64,000 nucleotides of DNA from CAZNPL01 sp964574815 (GCA_964574815.1 CAZNPL010000011.1:1-64000); one strand, 5' to 3'; positions 1 to 10,011 are shown, counted from the stretch's first letter. Notes: generated by a model from the sequence alone, not told the origin. Program-made: numbers and translations.

Positions 1-54
1 CCTGAAGGTATCGAAAAGGCGGTTCAAGCCTCGATGCTGCTCAACTTGGGCTAG
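1..54 (+). CDS. C-terminal end of a gene cut by the window edge
   Basis: Reading from base 1, 17 codons run to a TAG at 52-54, giving a tail ending ASMLLNLG. A strong hairpin begins six bases after the stop, which is what one expects at the end of a real gene. The fragment is too short to identify a family, so no function is proposed. Confidence 0.4.
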   Translation, partial: PEGIEKAVQASMLLNLG

Positions 55-59
55 TCCGT

Positions 60-90
60 CCCCCACTCTTCGCTTCGCGAAGGGTGGGGG
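60..90 (+). terminator. Strong GC hairpin after the truncated gene
   Basis: A 13-bp stem (60-72 with 78-90, one G-T wobble) closes a CTTCG loop. No T-run follows, so it may be a processing or attenuating hairpin rather than a canonical intrinsic terminator. A smaller hairpin with the same loop (99-111) follows directly. Confidence 0.5.
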
Positions 91-111
91 CCCCGCACCC
101 CGCTTCGCGGG

Positions 112-582
112 CTTGCATACAACTGCTCGGATCACCACGTTGAGCTTATTACAGGGGTGTGCTTCGGTTAGCCAGGGGTGGCCGAAGGCACAAGTTAAGG
201 GGTCAAAAGACGGCAGAGAAGGTCGGCAGGGCCGTCGCACGTCGTTCCATCGAAGCGATGATGTGGGGCTTGATGCGACCTTGGTCGCATCCGGCTAGTT
301 CTTTCGCCCAATTGAATGCATTTCGCGGCCTGTCATACTGCAAGCTGGCAGGGAAGATGCAGCGGCTCATGGGATTAAGGGTAAAGTCTCAAGCGTATTC
401 GGGCGAAGACACAAGTTTATCGACCGTTTGTCCTGGTTAAACGTCTCATCGGGTCCGCGCCGAGCTCGACGCCTGGCGTAAGCCGGTGGCGCCGTTGTTG
501 TTGCCGGGGTGTCCCGGGACGGAGCATCGCAAAAAGAGCCTCGTTCCGAACGCTCGAACGGTCGTGCAACCGTGTTATTCCA
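112..582. other. Non-coding stretch upstream of the kinase-mutase fusion
   Basis: About 470 bases with only short, mutually overlapping open frames that lack ribosome sites and recognisable protein features. I see no gene or RNA here. The useful element is at its end: AGGAGGTG at 584-591, a strong ribosome site for the ATG at 596. Confidence 0.4.
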
Positions 583-595
583 CAGGAGGTGAGCC

Positions 596-3500
596 ATGGC
601 GCAGGACAAGGCAGACGGTGAGGATTTTCATTGCAGCTCTTCGAAGGACTCTTCAGATTCACGCACGCGAGACAACGACGCCGGGCGCGGGGGGCCGTCG
701 TCCGGTTCCGACGATGCCGCGCAAAATGCGAGGCGCGGTCAGACTGAAACCGAAAGTTCATTGTACGAGGAACCGCGGCACGTGTGGGCGCGCGGCGGGC
801 CGGGCCGTGACGTTGAACGCGGATCGAGGGAGGCCGGTCTGTTCGGCGGGTTTGCCGACTTCGTCCGCGGGCTGGACGTGCCGGCCCTGCCGGCAGGCGT
901 GTTGAGGGTTTACGACACTACGGACATGTACGTCAGTCCGGTGGCACACTTCGGCTCGCCGGATCGTGACGACGGAGCACTGGTGCGCGTCGACCGCGAC
1001 AGCCATCGTGTAGAGATCGCGTACGGGCTCTATCAGGAGGTGCTGGACGCGCAGGATGACGCGCAGTTCCACATGCTGGTGTTGTGCGCGCTGCTGCAAC
1101 TTCTCGAGACGAACGGCACGGAAAGCGACGATGTCGTGGCGCCGCTCAATCGCCATCCGGCGCTGGTCGATCATCGCGGAGGGCGCGGATTGCTTGCGGC
1201 CATCGGCCGACTTGCCGATCGAAAGCGGCGTGAGCGCGAGATCGAGTCCGCGTTGCACGAGCATATCTTCACGGGCGGGGTCTCGGAGTCGTCGAGGCGT
1301 TTGCTGGAGGAGGATCTTGTTCACCGGACGGACACGGCCGCGCTAACCAACGTTACTGTTGGCAGCGCGGGCGTGCGACTGGACGAGCGGCTGAAACTTC
1401 TGGCCGACGTTTACGACGGCTTCCGCGAGCTGACCGAGACGTCGCTGTGCATTCAAGGTTCTCTGCTCTATCCGTTGTGGACGACCTACATTCCCTTGTC
1501 CGAATGGATCGTGACGCGGGTGCAGGCCAAGCGGCGGTCGGGGGCGGAGGGCGCTTACGTCCTCGGGCTTACCGGGCCGCAAGGCTCGGGCAAGAGCACG
1601 CTGAGCGCCATTCTCAGCCTGCTGTTGAAGGGGCAGGGGTGCAGGACGGCCGGGCTGTCGATCGACGACATTTATCGCACATACGAGGAGCGCGAAGCGC
1701 TCAAGGCGGAATGTCCCTTCTATCGTTTTCGCGGTCTGCCCGGCACGCACGACGTGGATCTTGGTGTGCAGACGATTCGCGAACTGCGGCACAATGGGGA
1801 TGGCGAGACCGTGAGCATCCCCGTGTTCGACAAGTCGTTGCGTGGAGGTCAGGGAGATCGCCTTGCGGAGAAGGATTGGCGGACTGTCGAAGGCGCGGTG
1901 GACGTCGTCTTCTTCGAGGGGTGGTGCGTGGGTGCCCGGCCTCAGTCTGAAAGCTCGTTGAAGGAACCGGTCGATGCCATCGAGGCGTCGTCCTCGCACG
2001 ACGATGACCGGGGACGCTTCCGAAGGCGGGTCAATGACGAGTTGCGGCGTTACGGGCCTCTCTTCGACGAGTGCGACGATTTAGTCGTGTTGCACGTGCC
2101 GAACCTGTCGAACGTCTATCGTTGGCGCGGGTTGCAGGAGGAGAAGCTCAAGGCGGCCACCGGCACCGGAATGGAGCCGTCGATGGTCCAAGCATTCGTG
2201 GATCACTTTTTGCCCGCGACCGCACGTTACGTCCTGCCGCTTGGCGAGGATCCGACCGCCGGGGCCAGCGTTGTGCTGCCGATCGGCGACGACCGGAGCT
2301 TTCGTGCGGTGCGGGTGTTCGAAGCGGGAAAAGGCCGTTCCGGGGCGGAGGCGCAACTCACGCTCCGGGATGAGCAGGCGATTGCGGCGTTGTTCCTTCA
2401 TCCGAACCGGGCGGTCCGGCTCGATATGGGGACGGCGGTGGTCGTGACGGACGGCGTTGGCGTCGCGCCGATGGACTCGGAGAACCCGCTTCTTCGCTGC
2501 CATACGCCCAATCTGACGGCCTTGGCGTCGCCCTTGTGGTCCAAAGCGCTTGCCCCGCTGTGGGAACGAAGCGAGGCTCAGCGCAACTGGCCCGACCATC
2601 GCCGCCCGCGGGCGAAGGCATCGGTTCTTGCGACATCGATTCATGCCGCGTCGGTGGAGCTCGGGCTGAAGCGGGATCAGCCGGGCGACTCGTCGGTGGG
2701 ACATTCGTCGCTGGGTCTGGGGCGCTATGTACGCCGATACATCGGGATCATCTGGGACGCGATCGAGAACGGGGCCTTTGTGAAGAACGAGGCCATCCGC
2801 AAGCCGATCGAGCACGTGCTGCAGTCGCGTGAGCGCTACCCTCGGCCGAAGCTGCACATCTGGGGCTTCTGCTCGCGGGGATTCATTCATTCCGATTTTG
2901 ATGTCCTTTTCGAAATCCTGGAGCTTTGCGCGCGGAAGGGCCTGGGCCGGGAGGAGGTCGTGCTTCACGTCGTAACCGACGGCAAGGACGTGCCCAAGGA
3001 TACGGGCGGCGAGTTCGTCAAGGAACTGGAGGATATGCTGGCCAAGTTGGAGGTCGGCGTGATCGGCACGATCTGCGGCCGGGACGGCTGGATCGGGAAT
3101 CGCGATCAGCGTTTCATGCAGGAGCGCAACGGCCCGGCGGCGCGGTGCATTCTCGAGGGCAAGGGCGTTCTGCCGGACGCGCCGAACGCGCTGGCGGCGA
3201 TCGAACAGGCCCGGCGGGGTCCGGCGGGTGAGAAGTACGGCGAGGATCTCGATCGGTTCCTTCCGCCGACCCATATAGAGGGTGTGGCGTCGCGGGTGGA
3301 GTCGGGCGATGCGATGCTCTGTTTCAATTTGCGCGAGGATCGCTCGGTTCTGTTTCCGCAGGGCTTCATTTTCCCGCTGGTGGAGGAGGGCCGGCTACAA
3401 GACTTCGTCTACTCGACCTTGATTGAGCTACGTACCTTGCAAAAGCAGCTACCTTGCCATCTGGTGGCGTTCCGCCAGAGGGAGGACGGGGAGCGGGCTC

Positions 3501-5125
3501 CGGTCTCGCTGCTTCGGGCGGGCTACCGGGTCCGAGCATTCGCCGAATCGGAGAAAGGGAACGAGGTCACCAGCACTTATCTTGGGGAGCGACGTGAGGC
3601 GATCGTGAATCAGTTGGGCGCGTCTTCGAGTCTGCTGGAGGCCGATCGCAGCGAGTACCCCAGCACGCCGAGCCGGCCCGATCAGGAGCCGGAGATGAGA
3701 GCGGCTCAGGTGTCTGAGCTCATCAGGAATGCGATGGGGCCCGGCGCGGCCGTTCTGGGGAACCTGTGCAACGGCGACGTGATCGGTCACTACGGTGACC
3801 AGGAGGTGAGCCGGCGGGCGATGAGCGTGGTGGACGATCAGATCGGGCGGATCGTCGACGAGGCCCAGGAAAAGGAAGTGATTCTGCTGATCACGGCCGA
3901 CCACGGGTGCGTGGAGACATGGGGGCCGATGCACTCGGCCAACCTGGTGCCGTTCCAGGTCGTCTTTCCCGAGCGTTATCGTGCGATGGCGGAGGAGCTG
4001 GTCATTGGGCACGGGGTGAAGACGCTGGCCGACGTGGAGCCGACGCGTTTCACGCTGTCCGGCGTGCCACAACCGGCGCACATGACGGGGGATTCCATCC
4101 TGATCCCGGATGTGAGCTTCTGGCCCGATGCAAGGGTGGCCAGGGAGATCGTCGCGGAGTCGGCGAAGAACAACTTCGCGCTGCTTCGCCGTTGTCCGGA
4201 CAGGGAACGGATTGCGCGCATTGTGGCGTCGATTCTGGAGAACCGCGAGCGTCAGGTTGTGCGCATGTTTCTGCTTCGTCTGGAAAAGCGGCTGCGCGAA
4301 TTGCTCGATGGTCAGTGCCCGTATGTTGCCGAGTTCATTCAGGTGCTTCCGCCGGCGCTGCTGGAAGAATTCGGGCTGGGTGACGAAATTGAGTATGCCG
4401 TTGCTGGATCGTCCGGTGAAGGGAGCGCGGATCAAGCGGTTTTGGAATTCCGCCGACGGCTTGGCGGCGCGTTGACGATCGTTCGAAGCACGGCCGGCAA
4501 GACACACCTTCTTTTTCGATTGGATGCGCTCGGCGATCTGAGTTCCGCGAAGGCCCGTGCACTTGGCGCGGAGGTGGCCGAACGGACCGAATGTGATGTG
4601 TTTGTGGACGGCGCGCGGCCCGATCGAATGGATCAGGCGCTTGCGCTGGCCGCTGCACTGGGGGCGGATTACTTTATCGTCCGGCCAACGGCGATCGCGC
4701 GATGGAGGAGCGCCACCGTCTCCTGGGTCAACTACGTGGAGCCATTGCAGGAAGGTTGCCGGGATCGCGGAATGCGGCTGCTTCTTGAATGCGGCGAACA
4801 CCTGGGCGATCGGGATTCGGGACAAACGAGTCTTTGGAGGCAGTTGATTGCGCAGGGAAATGTGGGTCTCGTCTTGAATCTGGACGATGCGATGGAAGCC
4901 GGCTACGCCAGTGACGAGGATCGCAGGAGCGGGCTGAGGCGGTTCCTTCGTGATCCGGTTCTGCTGAGCCACCTCGAGGCCGTCCGGGCCTGCACCGCAT
5001 GCGGCTGGTTCAAGCGCATCACCCGGTACTGCCAGGAGCAGGGCAAGGACGTGGCCACGATCATCGCCCGCCGCGAGTGCGTCAGGGCGGCTGCACGATC
5101 GCGGATGATCCAGGCGGTTCGGTAG
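596..5125 (+). CDS. Glycerate-kinase-like / cofactor-independent phosphoglycerate mutase fusion protein
   Basis: A 1509-residue cytoplasmic protein. Residues 1-60 are low complexity and about 90-290 are unrecognised. From about 300 to 580 it resembles the P-loop D-glycerate 3-kinase family: GPQGSGKST near 325, then RGLPGTHD, FDKSLRGGQGDR and FFEGWCVGARP. From about 605 to 1180 it matches the 2,3-bisphosphoglycerate-independent mutase: DGVG (D619), DSSVGH with the likely phosphoserine S699, TDGKDVPKDTG, CGRDGW, FNLREDR, GDVIGHYGD and TADHG near 1101. These are counterparts of the family metal and catalytic motifs. The last about 330 residues look TIM-barrel-like in part (GADYFIVRP, LLLECGEH, GLVLNLDDA) but are not firmly assigned. 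The inferred logic is glycerate to 3-phosphoglycerate to 2-phosphoglycerate in one chain. The start is set by AGGAGGTG five bases upstream. Confidence 0.85.
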   Translation: MAQDKADGEDFHCSSSKDSSDSRTRDNDAGRGGPSSGSDDAAQNARRGQTETESSLYEEPRHVWARGGPGRDVERGSREAGLFGGFADFVRGLDVPALPAGVLRVYDTTDMYVSPVAHFGSPDRDDGALVRVDRDSHRVEIAYGLYQEVLDAQDDAQFHMLVLCALLQLLETNGTESDDVVAPLNRHPALVDHRGGRGLLAAIGRLADRKRREREIESALHEHIFTGGVSESSRRLLEEDLVHRTDTAALTNVTVGSAGVRLDERLKLLADVYDGFRELTETSLCIQGSLLYPLWTTYIPLSEWIVTRVQAKRRSGAEGAYVLGLTGPQGSGKSTLSAILSLLLKGQGCRTAGLSIDDIYRTYEEREALKAECPFYRFRGLPGTHDVDLGVQTIRELRHNGDGETVSIPVFDKSLRGGQGDRLAEKDWRTVEGAVDVVFFEGWCVGARPQSESSLKEPVDAIEASSSHDDDRGRFRRRVNDELRRYGPLFDECDDLVVLHVPNLSNVYRWRGLQEEKLKAATGTGMEPSMVQAFVDHFLPATARYVLPLGEDPTAGASVVLPIGDDRSFRAVRVFEAGKGRSGAEAQLTLRDEQAIAALFLHPNRAVRLDMGTAVVVTDGVGVAPMDSENPLLRCHTPNLTALASPLWSKALAPLWERSEAQRNWPDHRRPRAKASVLATSIHAASVELGLKRDQPGDSSVGHSSLGLGRYVRRYIGIIWDAIENGAFVKNEAIRKPIEHVLQSRERYPRPKLHIWGFCSRGFIHSDFDVLFEILELCARKGLGREEVVLHVVTDGKDVPKDTGGEFVKELEDMLAKLEVGVIGTICGRDGWIGNRDQRFMQERNGPAARCILEGKGVLPDAPNALAAIEQARRGPAGEKYGEDLDRFLPPTHIEGVASRVESGDAMLCFNLREDRSVLFPQGFIFPLVEEGRLQDFVYSTLIELRTLQKQLPCHLVAFRQREDGERAPVSLLRAGYRVRAFAESEKGNEVTSTYLGERREAIVNQLGASSSLLEADRSEYPSTPSRPDQEPEMRAAQVSELIRNAMGPGAAVLGNLCNGDVIGHYGDQEVSRRAMSVVDDQIGRIVDEAQEKEVILLITADHGCVETWGPMHSANLVPFQVVFPERYRAMAEELVIGHGVKTLADVEPTRFTLSGVPQPAHMTGDSILIPDVSFWPDARVAREIVAESAKNNFALLRRCPDRERIARIVASILENRERQVVRMFLLRLEKRLRELLDGQCPYVAEFIQVLPPALLEEFGLGDEIEYAVAGSSGEGSADQAVLEFRRRLGGALTIVRSTAGKTHLLFRLDALGDLSSAKARALGAEVAERTECDVFVDGARPDRMDQALALAAALGADYFIVRPTAIARWRSATVSWVNYVEPLQEGCRDRGMRLLLECGEHLGDRDSGQTSLWRQLIAQGNVGLVLNLDDAMEAGYASDEDRRSGLRRFLRDPVLLSHLEAVRACTACGWFKRITRYCQEQGKDVATIIARRECVRAAARSRMIQAVR

Positions 5126-5177
5126 TGGGATTGGAGCGCTCGTTGAGATTGTGCCGGCCGGCCGGTAGGGTGACGCG

Positions 5178-6419
5178 ATGACGACGGCACACGGCAGGCC
5201 GGCGATATCGTTTGGATTGACAGGCTGGAAGCGCGTGAGGGTCCTTCTCGCGCTGCTGGCCGCGTGCGGCTCGGCCTGCTCGCCGGAGGGGACGGGGTCT
5301 GAAGGAAACGACAACAGCAGAACTGTGACCGTCACGACGGAGGAAGTCGTGGCCAGGACGATGCATCGCACGGTTTCGGCGATCGGGACGCTGGAGTCGC
5401 CGGACGCGGTGGAGATTCGCCCGGAGGTGGACGGCATCGTTCTGGAAGTCGGTTTCGAGGAGGGTGGCAAAGTAAAGCGGGGGCAGGTGCTCTATCAACT
5501 GGATGATGCGGTCCTGGAAAAGCAACTCGCGGCGCGGCGAGGGGCGCTTGATGAGGCGAAGGCTCGTTTGACCAACGCCGAATGGCACTTCAAGCGCATG
5601 AAGGAGTTGGCCGAGCAGGACGTGGCCCGGCCTGAGGAGCTCAAGAACGTACGCGACGCCTTCAAGGAGGCAGAGGCAGCGTTTCGGCGAATGACATCCG
5701 AGGTGGAGGCGGCCGCCGAGCGGCTGGAGGATGCGACGATCACCGCGCCGGTGGCGGGGATCATGTCCGAGTCGCAGGTCGAGCCGGGCGACTACGCCGA
5801 ACGCGGAGACGAGATCGCGACACTTTACCCGTTATCGCGGCTGGAGGTCACTTTCACGGTGCCCGAGCGGCACTCGGATGCGATCACGGTCGGCATGCCG
5901 GTTCGCGTGACGGTGGTCGCTTTTGCGGACGAAGCGTTTTCCGGGGAAATCACGTACGTGGCCCCGGCGGTCGATCCCGGCACGCGCGACCTTACGTGCA
6001 AAGCTCGGATCGACAACACGGAGCGGCTGCTGCGGCCCGGCATGTTCGGCGACGTCCAGGTGGTGATCGAAGTGCATTCGGACGTGCCGGTCGTTCCGGA
6101 GGAAGCGCTCGTGCGGACGCGGTCGGGATCGATTGTGTACGTTGTGGAGGACGGCCGTGCGGTAAAGCGCGAGGTGACCATCGGGCTGCGCGAGGCCGGG
6201 CTGGTCGAGATTCGCGAGGGGGTCACGGCCGGTGAGTCCGTCGTTGGCACGGGGCACATGCGTTTGCAGGACGGCACGCCGGTTGCGGTCGCGGATGCAT
6301 CGCAGGAGACTGCTTCCGGAGGAGAACCGGCGAAAGAGACCACGAAGGATCAATCAGCCAAAGATCGCGACCGCGGCTCCACATCCGGCGGGTCCGGACC
6401 CGATCGCGGGGAAGACTGA
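5178..6419 (+). CDS. RND efflux periplasmic adaptor (membrane fusion protein), lipoprotein
   Basis: 413 residues. The N-terminus has basic residues, a hydrophobic stretch and a lipobox (LAAC, Cys30; a second Cys lies four residues on), so it is probably a lipid-anchored periplasmic protein. The body follows the HlyD/AcrA order: biotinyl-lipoyl half (VDGIVLEVGFEEGGKVKRGQ), a coiled-coil hairpin around residues 110-180, the second lipoyl half (ITAPVAGIM), then beta-barrel and membrane-proximal domains (FTVPERHSD, RPGMFGDV, VPEEALV). The C-terminal 50 residues are a charged tail outside the conserved domains. The RND permease follows 11 bases later, so the two form an operon. No outer-membrane channel gene is present in the window. 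Substrate cannot be told. Confidence 0.9.
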   Translation: MTTAHGRPAISFGLTGWKRVRVLLALLAACGSACSPEGTGSEGNDNSRTVTVTTEEVVARTMHRTVSAIGTLESPDAVEIRPEVDGIVLEVGFEEGGKVKRGQVLYQLDDAVLEKQLAARRGALDEAKARLTNAEWHFKRMKELAEQDVARPEELKNVRDAFKEAEAAFRRMTSEVEAAAERLEDATITAPVAGIMSESQVEPGDYAERGDEIATLYPLSRLEVTFTVPERHSDAITVGMPVRVTVVAFADEAFSGEITYVAPAVDPGTRDLTCKARIDNTERLLRPGMFGDVQVVIEVHSDVPVVPEEALVRTRSGSIVYVVEDGRAVKREVTIGLREAGLVEIREGVTAGESVVGTGHMRLQDGTPVAVADASQETASGGEPAKETTKDQSAKDRDRGSTSGGSGPDRGED

Positions 6420-6430
6420 GGGCTGCGGCG

Positions 6431-9400
6431 ATGCTCTGGCGATTCTGCATTCAGCGGCCTGTCTTTACGACCGTCGTATTCCTGGTGATCGCCATCTTCG
6501 GTGGGTTCGGATTGACGGCGATCCCCGTGCGCGAAAACCCCGACGTGGATTTCCCGATTGTCAGCGTCAACGTCGTGCTGCCGGGTGCGGAGCCGGAGGT
6601 CGTCGAGACGGAATTCGTCGAACCGCTCGAAGAGCAGGTTAACACAGTCGAGGGCCTCAAGGAGCTGACCTCCACGGCGCGCGAAGAAGTCGCCGAGATT
6701 ACCGCGGAGTTCGAGCTGTGGCGCGATATCGACGTGGCGGCGCAGGACGTTCGCGACCGCGTGGATCGTGCATTACGCGAACTGCCCGAGGATATTGAAG
6801 CGCCGATCATCCGGAAACTCGACCCGGATGCGCAGCCCATCATGTGGATTGCGCTGACCGGGGACGAGCGCTGGGGGCCGGTCGAGCTGACCACGTACGC
6901 CGATGAGACGCTGAAGGAACGGATCGAGAATATCCGCGGCGTCGGGCGGGTCCGTCTCGGCGGGGCGAGCGTGTACGCCGTGCGTGTGCGACTGGATCCG
7001 GCGAAGCTTGCGGCGCATCGCGTCACCGTACAGGACGTCGTCAGCACCATTCAGCGGGAAAATGTGAAGATCCCTTCGGGGCGCATCGAAAGTCAGAACC
7101 GCGAGTTTCTCGTCAAGACCGAGGGGCAGTTCGCCTACCCGGGGCCGATGAACGAGTTAATAGTCGTGGAGCAGGGGGGAGCGCCCGTTCGGATCGGCGA
7201 TCTCGGTGAGGTGGTGGCCGGGGAGGAAAACGAGCGACAGCTTGCCCGCTTTCAGGGCGAGCTCGCGGTGGGCATCGGCGTTGTCAAGCAGCGTGATGCG
7301 AACACGGTGGCGCTGTCGGCGGCGGTGCGCGAGCGGATGGAGCGGCTCGCCGAGGACTTCCCGGCCGGGCTGGAGTACACGATCGCGACGGACAACTCGG
7401 ACTACATCGAACAGAGCGTGCAGGATCTGCTGTTTACCGTGGTGCTGGCCACGCTGCTAGTGACGCTGGTTGCGCTGTTCTTTCTTCGGAACTTCCGCGG
7501 GACGCTGGTGACGGCCGTGGCCATTCCAACGTCGCTGCTCGGCGGGCTGGCGTTGATCCACCTGTTTGATTTCAGCCTCAACGTTCTGACGCTTCTGGGG
7601 TTCATTCTGGCGATCGGGATCGTGATCGACGACGCGGTGGTGGTGCTCGAGGCAAGCTATCGCAGGATGGAGCGTGACCAGGATCCAGCCGAGGCGGCGC
7701 GTGAGGGGACTTCCGAGGTGGCCTTTCCGAACATCGCGAATACGCTTTCGCTGGCGGCGGTGTTTCTTCCGGTTGCGTTCACGGCCGGTCTGATCGGGCG
7801 GTTCTTTTTCGAGTTCAGCGTGACGGTGGCGGTCACGGTGGCGCTGTCGACCTTTACGGCGTTGACGCTGACGCCGACGCTGTGTGCGCGCTTTGTTCGC
7901 GTGAACCGCAATCCGGGCCGGGTTCTTCGTTGGAGCGAGCGTGCGGTCGATCGAGCCGAAGACGGCTACGGCTGGCTGATCGATCGGGCCGTGCGGCGTC
8001 CGACGCTTCCGATGATGGCCGCGGCCGTGATCCTGGCACTTAACGCGTTTTTCTTCACGCGGTTGTCGAAGGAGTTTCTGCCGCCGATCGACCGGTCCGA
8101 GTTCATGGTTTCGTTTGAGACGCCCGAGGGATCCACCCTCGAATTCACGGAGCGTTACGGGCGGCAGGTGCAGGACGTTCTTTTGGACACGCCCGAGATC
8201 AAGCATCATTTTCGGGCGCTCGGGTTGTCCCGCGGCGCCGGTCCCGGCCGTGTGAATCAAGGGCTCGCGTTCGTCCGGCTCGTGCCGAGGTCGCAGCGTA
8301 CGCGGCGGCAGATTGACGTGATGCAGTCCTTGCGCCGGCGTTTCGCCGAGCTGGCGGGCGGGCAAGCATACGTGATCGAGACGGGGGGCGTGGCCGGCGC
8401 GCCCGGCGCTGCGGAGCTGCAGATCGTTCTGCAGCACGACGAACTGGATCGGCTGGCCTCGGTTCAGGAAGAGGTCATGCGGTGGATGCGTGGTCGGCGT
8501 GAGTTCGTCGATGTCAACTCCAATCTCAAGATGAACAAGCCGCAGGTGCGTGTCAACGTTCAGCGCGATCGCGCCGGGCAGATGGGTTTGAGCGTCGCCC
8601 AGATTTCCAACACGATGCGCTACCTGCTCGGCGAGCCCGACATTGCAGAGATCGAGCGATCGGCCGAACGCTACGAGGTTATTCCTGAGATCATCGGCAA
8701 GGGGGAGATGGTGCCGGCGGCTCTGGGCGAGCTGTACGTTCGGACCAATGAGGGTTCGCTGGTGAGTCTGGACAACGTCGTGGATTTTCGGGAGACCGTC
8801 GGGCCGAGCGCGATCCATCACTTCAACCGGTTGCGGTCGGCGACGATCTCGGCGGGGACTCCGCCGGGCGTGGCGCTGGGCGACGCATTGGCCAGGCTGC
8901 GTGAACATCTGGATCGGAACCTGCCTGCCGGGTTCGATTACGCCGTGACCGGGCAGGCGCAGGACTTCAAGGAGTCGTTCTACTATCTGGGCATTGCGCT
9001 GGTGTTTGCGGCCGTCTTCATCTACCTGGTTCTGTGCGCGCAGTTCGAGTCGTTCGTGCAACCGTTCATCATCCTGATTGCCTTGCCGCTGGCCGGCATC
9101 GGCGCCTTGGGCGCTTTATGGGCGCTGGACATGACGTTGAACATTTACTCGTTCATCGGGCTGATCATGCTGCTGGGGATGGCCACCAAGAACAGCATTC
9201 TGATGGTGGATTACAGCAACACGCTGGCCCGCGAGGAAGAGGATGTTGCCACTGCGGCGACGCGCGCGGCCCGCGTTCGTTTTCGGCCGGTCGTGATGAC
9301 GACCATCTCGACCGTGCTGGGGCTGCTGCCGATCGCGCTGGGTTATGGTGCGGGCGGCGAAGCGCGAGCGCCGCTCGGCGTGGCCGTATCGGCGGGCCTG

Positions 9401-9484
9401 CTGGCCACGACGGTGCTGACGCTGCTGATCGTCCCGGTGCTTTACACGCTCGTGCGGCGCGCCTTAGGCGCCGTAGGCCGGTAG
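6431..9484 (+). CDS. RND family efflux permease (AcrB/HAE1-like)
   Basis: 1017 residues, the usual length for the family, starting with the typical MLWRFCIQRPVFTTVV membrane segment followed by a long periplasmic domain (PDVDFPIVSV, LPGAEPEVVE). Twelve transmembrane segments are expected, and helix 4 carries the paired aspartates (IVIDDAVVV, D400/D401) that serve as the proton relay in this family. The second half repeats the layout, ending in LLIVPVLYTLVRR. It should form the inner-membrane pump working with the adaptor encoded immediately upstream. A hairpin downstream separates it from the convergent small gene. Confidence 0.95.
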   Translation: MLWRFCIQRPVFTTVVFLVIAIFGGFGLTAIPVRENPDVDFPIVSVNVVLPGAEPEVVETEFVEPLEEQVNTVEGLKELTSTAREEVAEITAEFELWRDIDVAAQDVRDRVDRALRELPEDIEAPIIRKLDPDAQPIMWIALTGDERWGPVELTTYADETLKERIENIRGVGRVRLGGASVYAVRVRLDPAKLAAHRVTVQDVVSTIQRENVKIPSGRIESQNREFLVKTEGQFAYPGPMNELIVVEQGGAPVRIGDLGEVVAGEENERQLARFQGELAVGIGVVKQRDANTVALSAAVRERMERLAEDFPAGLEYTIATDNSDYIEQSVQDLLFTVVLATLLVTLVALFFLRNFRGTLVTAVAIPTSLLGGLALIHLFDFSLNVLTLLGFILAIGIVIDDAVVVLEASYRRMERDQDPAEAAREGTSEVAFPNIANTLSLAAVFLPVAFTAGLIGRFFFEFSVTVAVTVALSTFTALTLTPTLCARFVRVNRNPGRVLRWSERAVDRAEDGYGWLIDRAVRRPTLPMMAAAVILALNAFFFTRLSKEFLPPIDRSEFMVSFETPEGSTLEFTERYGRQVQDVLLDTPEIKHHFRALGLSRGAGPGRVNQGLAFVRLVPRSQRTRRQIDVMQSLRRRFAELAGGQAYVIETGGVAGAPGAAELQIVLQHDELDRLASVQEEVMRWMRGRREFVDVNSNLKMNKPQVRVNVQRDRAGQMGLSVAQISNTMRYLLGEPDIAEIERSAERYEVIPEIIGKGEMVPAALGELYVRTNEGSLVSLDNVVDFRETVGPSAIHHFNRLRSATISAGTPPGVALGDALARLREHLDRNLPAGFDYAVTGQAQDFKESFYYLGIALVFAAVFIYLVLCAQFESFVQPFIILIALPLAGIGALGALWALDMTLNIYSFIGLIMLLGMATKNSILMVDYSNTLAREEEDVATAATRAARVRFRPVVMTTISTVLGLLPIALGYGAGGEARAPLGVAVSAGLLATTVLTLLIVPVLYTLVRRALGAVGR

Positions 9485-9522
9485 CGTTCCTTTCGAGGAC
9501 ACTTTGGGCGTAAAAAGAAGGA

Positions 9523-9543
9523 GGGCGAGCCGTCGGCCCGCCC
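9523..9543 (-). terminator. Intrinsic terminator for the small IPTL-CTERM gene
   Basis: The hairpin pairs GGGCG-GCCG with its complement around a 3-nt loop, with one internal mismatch. Read on the minus strand it is followed by TCCTTCTTTTTA, a good T-rich tract, and it lies about 58 bases beyond the stop of the 9601-10011 gene. It may also slow transcription leaving the RND pump gene. Confidence 0.7.
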
Positions 9544-9600
9544 TTGTTGAAGATCGTTTATAATACGCAGTTTGCCCAGGTTCTTCGAGTTCCCACCGAC

Positions 9601-10011
9601 CTAGGCAACCACGCGCCGACGACGGTAAATCGCGATTGTGCTTGCCGCGAGAACCAGCACCACGATCAACAGCGCGCCCCATGTCGACGCCGTTGGCACG
9701 CCGGGTTGACCCAAGACCTGTGCGCACACGGTAGAGGCGATGTGCTGATAGCCGGGATCTACGTAGCAGATGTTAACGTCATCACCTCCGGGCTTGGCAG
9801 CACAGTTGCCGGTGTTCGTATCGCAGAAGGCGTTATCGACAAAAGTCGCGCTATACTGAGTAAAGCTCTCGCATGCCTCTTGATTGATCGTCTGCGAAGA
9901 AATACAACCGATGCTAAGCTCACAACACTGATTAGCTTGAGCAGAAGACATCATGCCAAAGGCTACAATCAATGCGACGCACGGAACCAGAATTGTCTTT
10001 GAAATGTTCAT
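9601..10011 (-). CDS. Small secreted Cys-rich protein with IPTL-CTERM sorting tail
   Basis: 136 residues: an N-terminal signal peptide (hydrophobic core followed by SSAQA-N), a mature domain of about 75 residues rich in cysteine, then VPTASTWG, one transmembrane helix and a basic YRRRR end. That last part is the IPTL-CTERM layout, in which a motif like IPTLSEWG precedes a membrane anchor and Arg cluster, probably for processing and surface sorting. The ribosome site (AGGGAGA) is well placed. The globular part is unrecognised. A larger protein with the same kind of tail lies at 44542-46485. Confidence 0.75.
   Translation of the reverse strand: MNISKTILVPCVALIVAFGMMSSAQANQCCELSIGCISSQTINQEACESFTQYSATFVDNAFCDTNTGNCAAKPGGDDVNICYVDPGYQHIASTVCAQVLGQPGVPTASTWGALLIVVLVLAASTIAIYRRRRVVA

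Noticed and set aside
99..111. A CRISPR or phage attachment repeat next to the hairpin at 60-90
   Set aside because: There are only two short hairpins with related CTTCG loops, no spacer array and no direct repeat series.
2081..5470. Minus-strand frames opposite the kinase-mutase fusion (2081-3274 and 3449-5470)
   Set aside because: Arg/His/Pro-rich composition and no homology; expected shadows of a high-GC coding strand.
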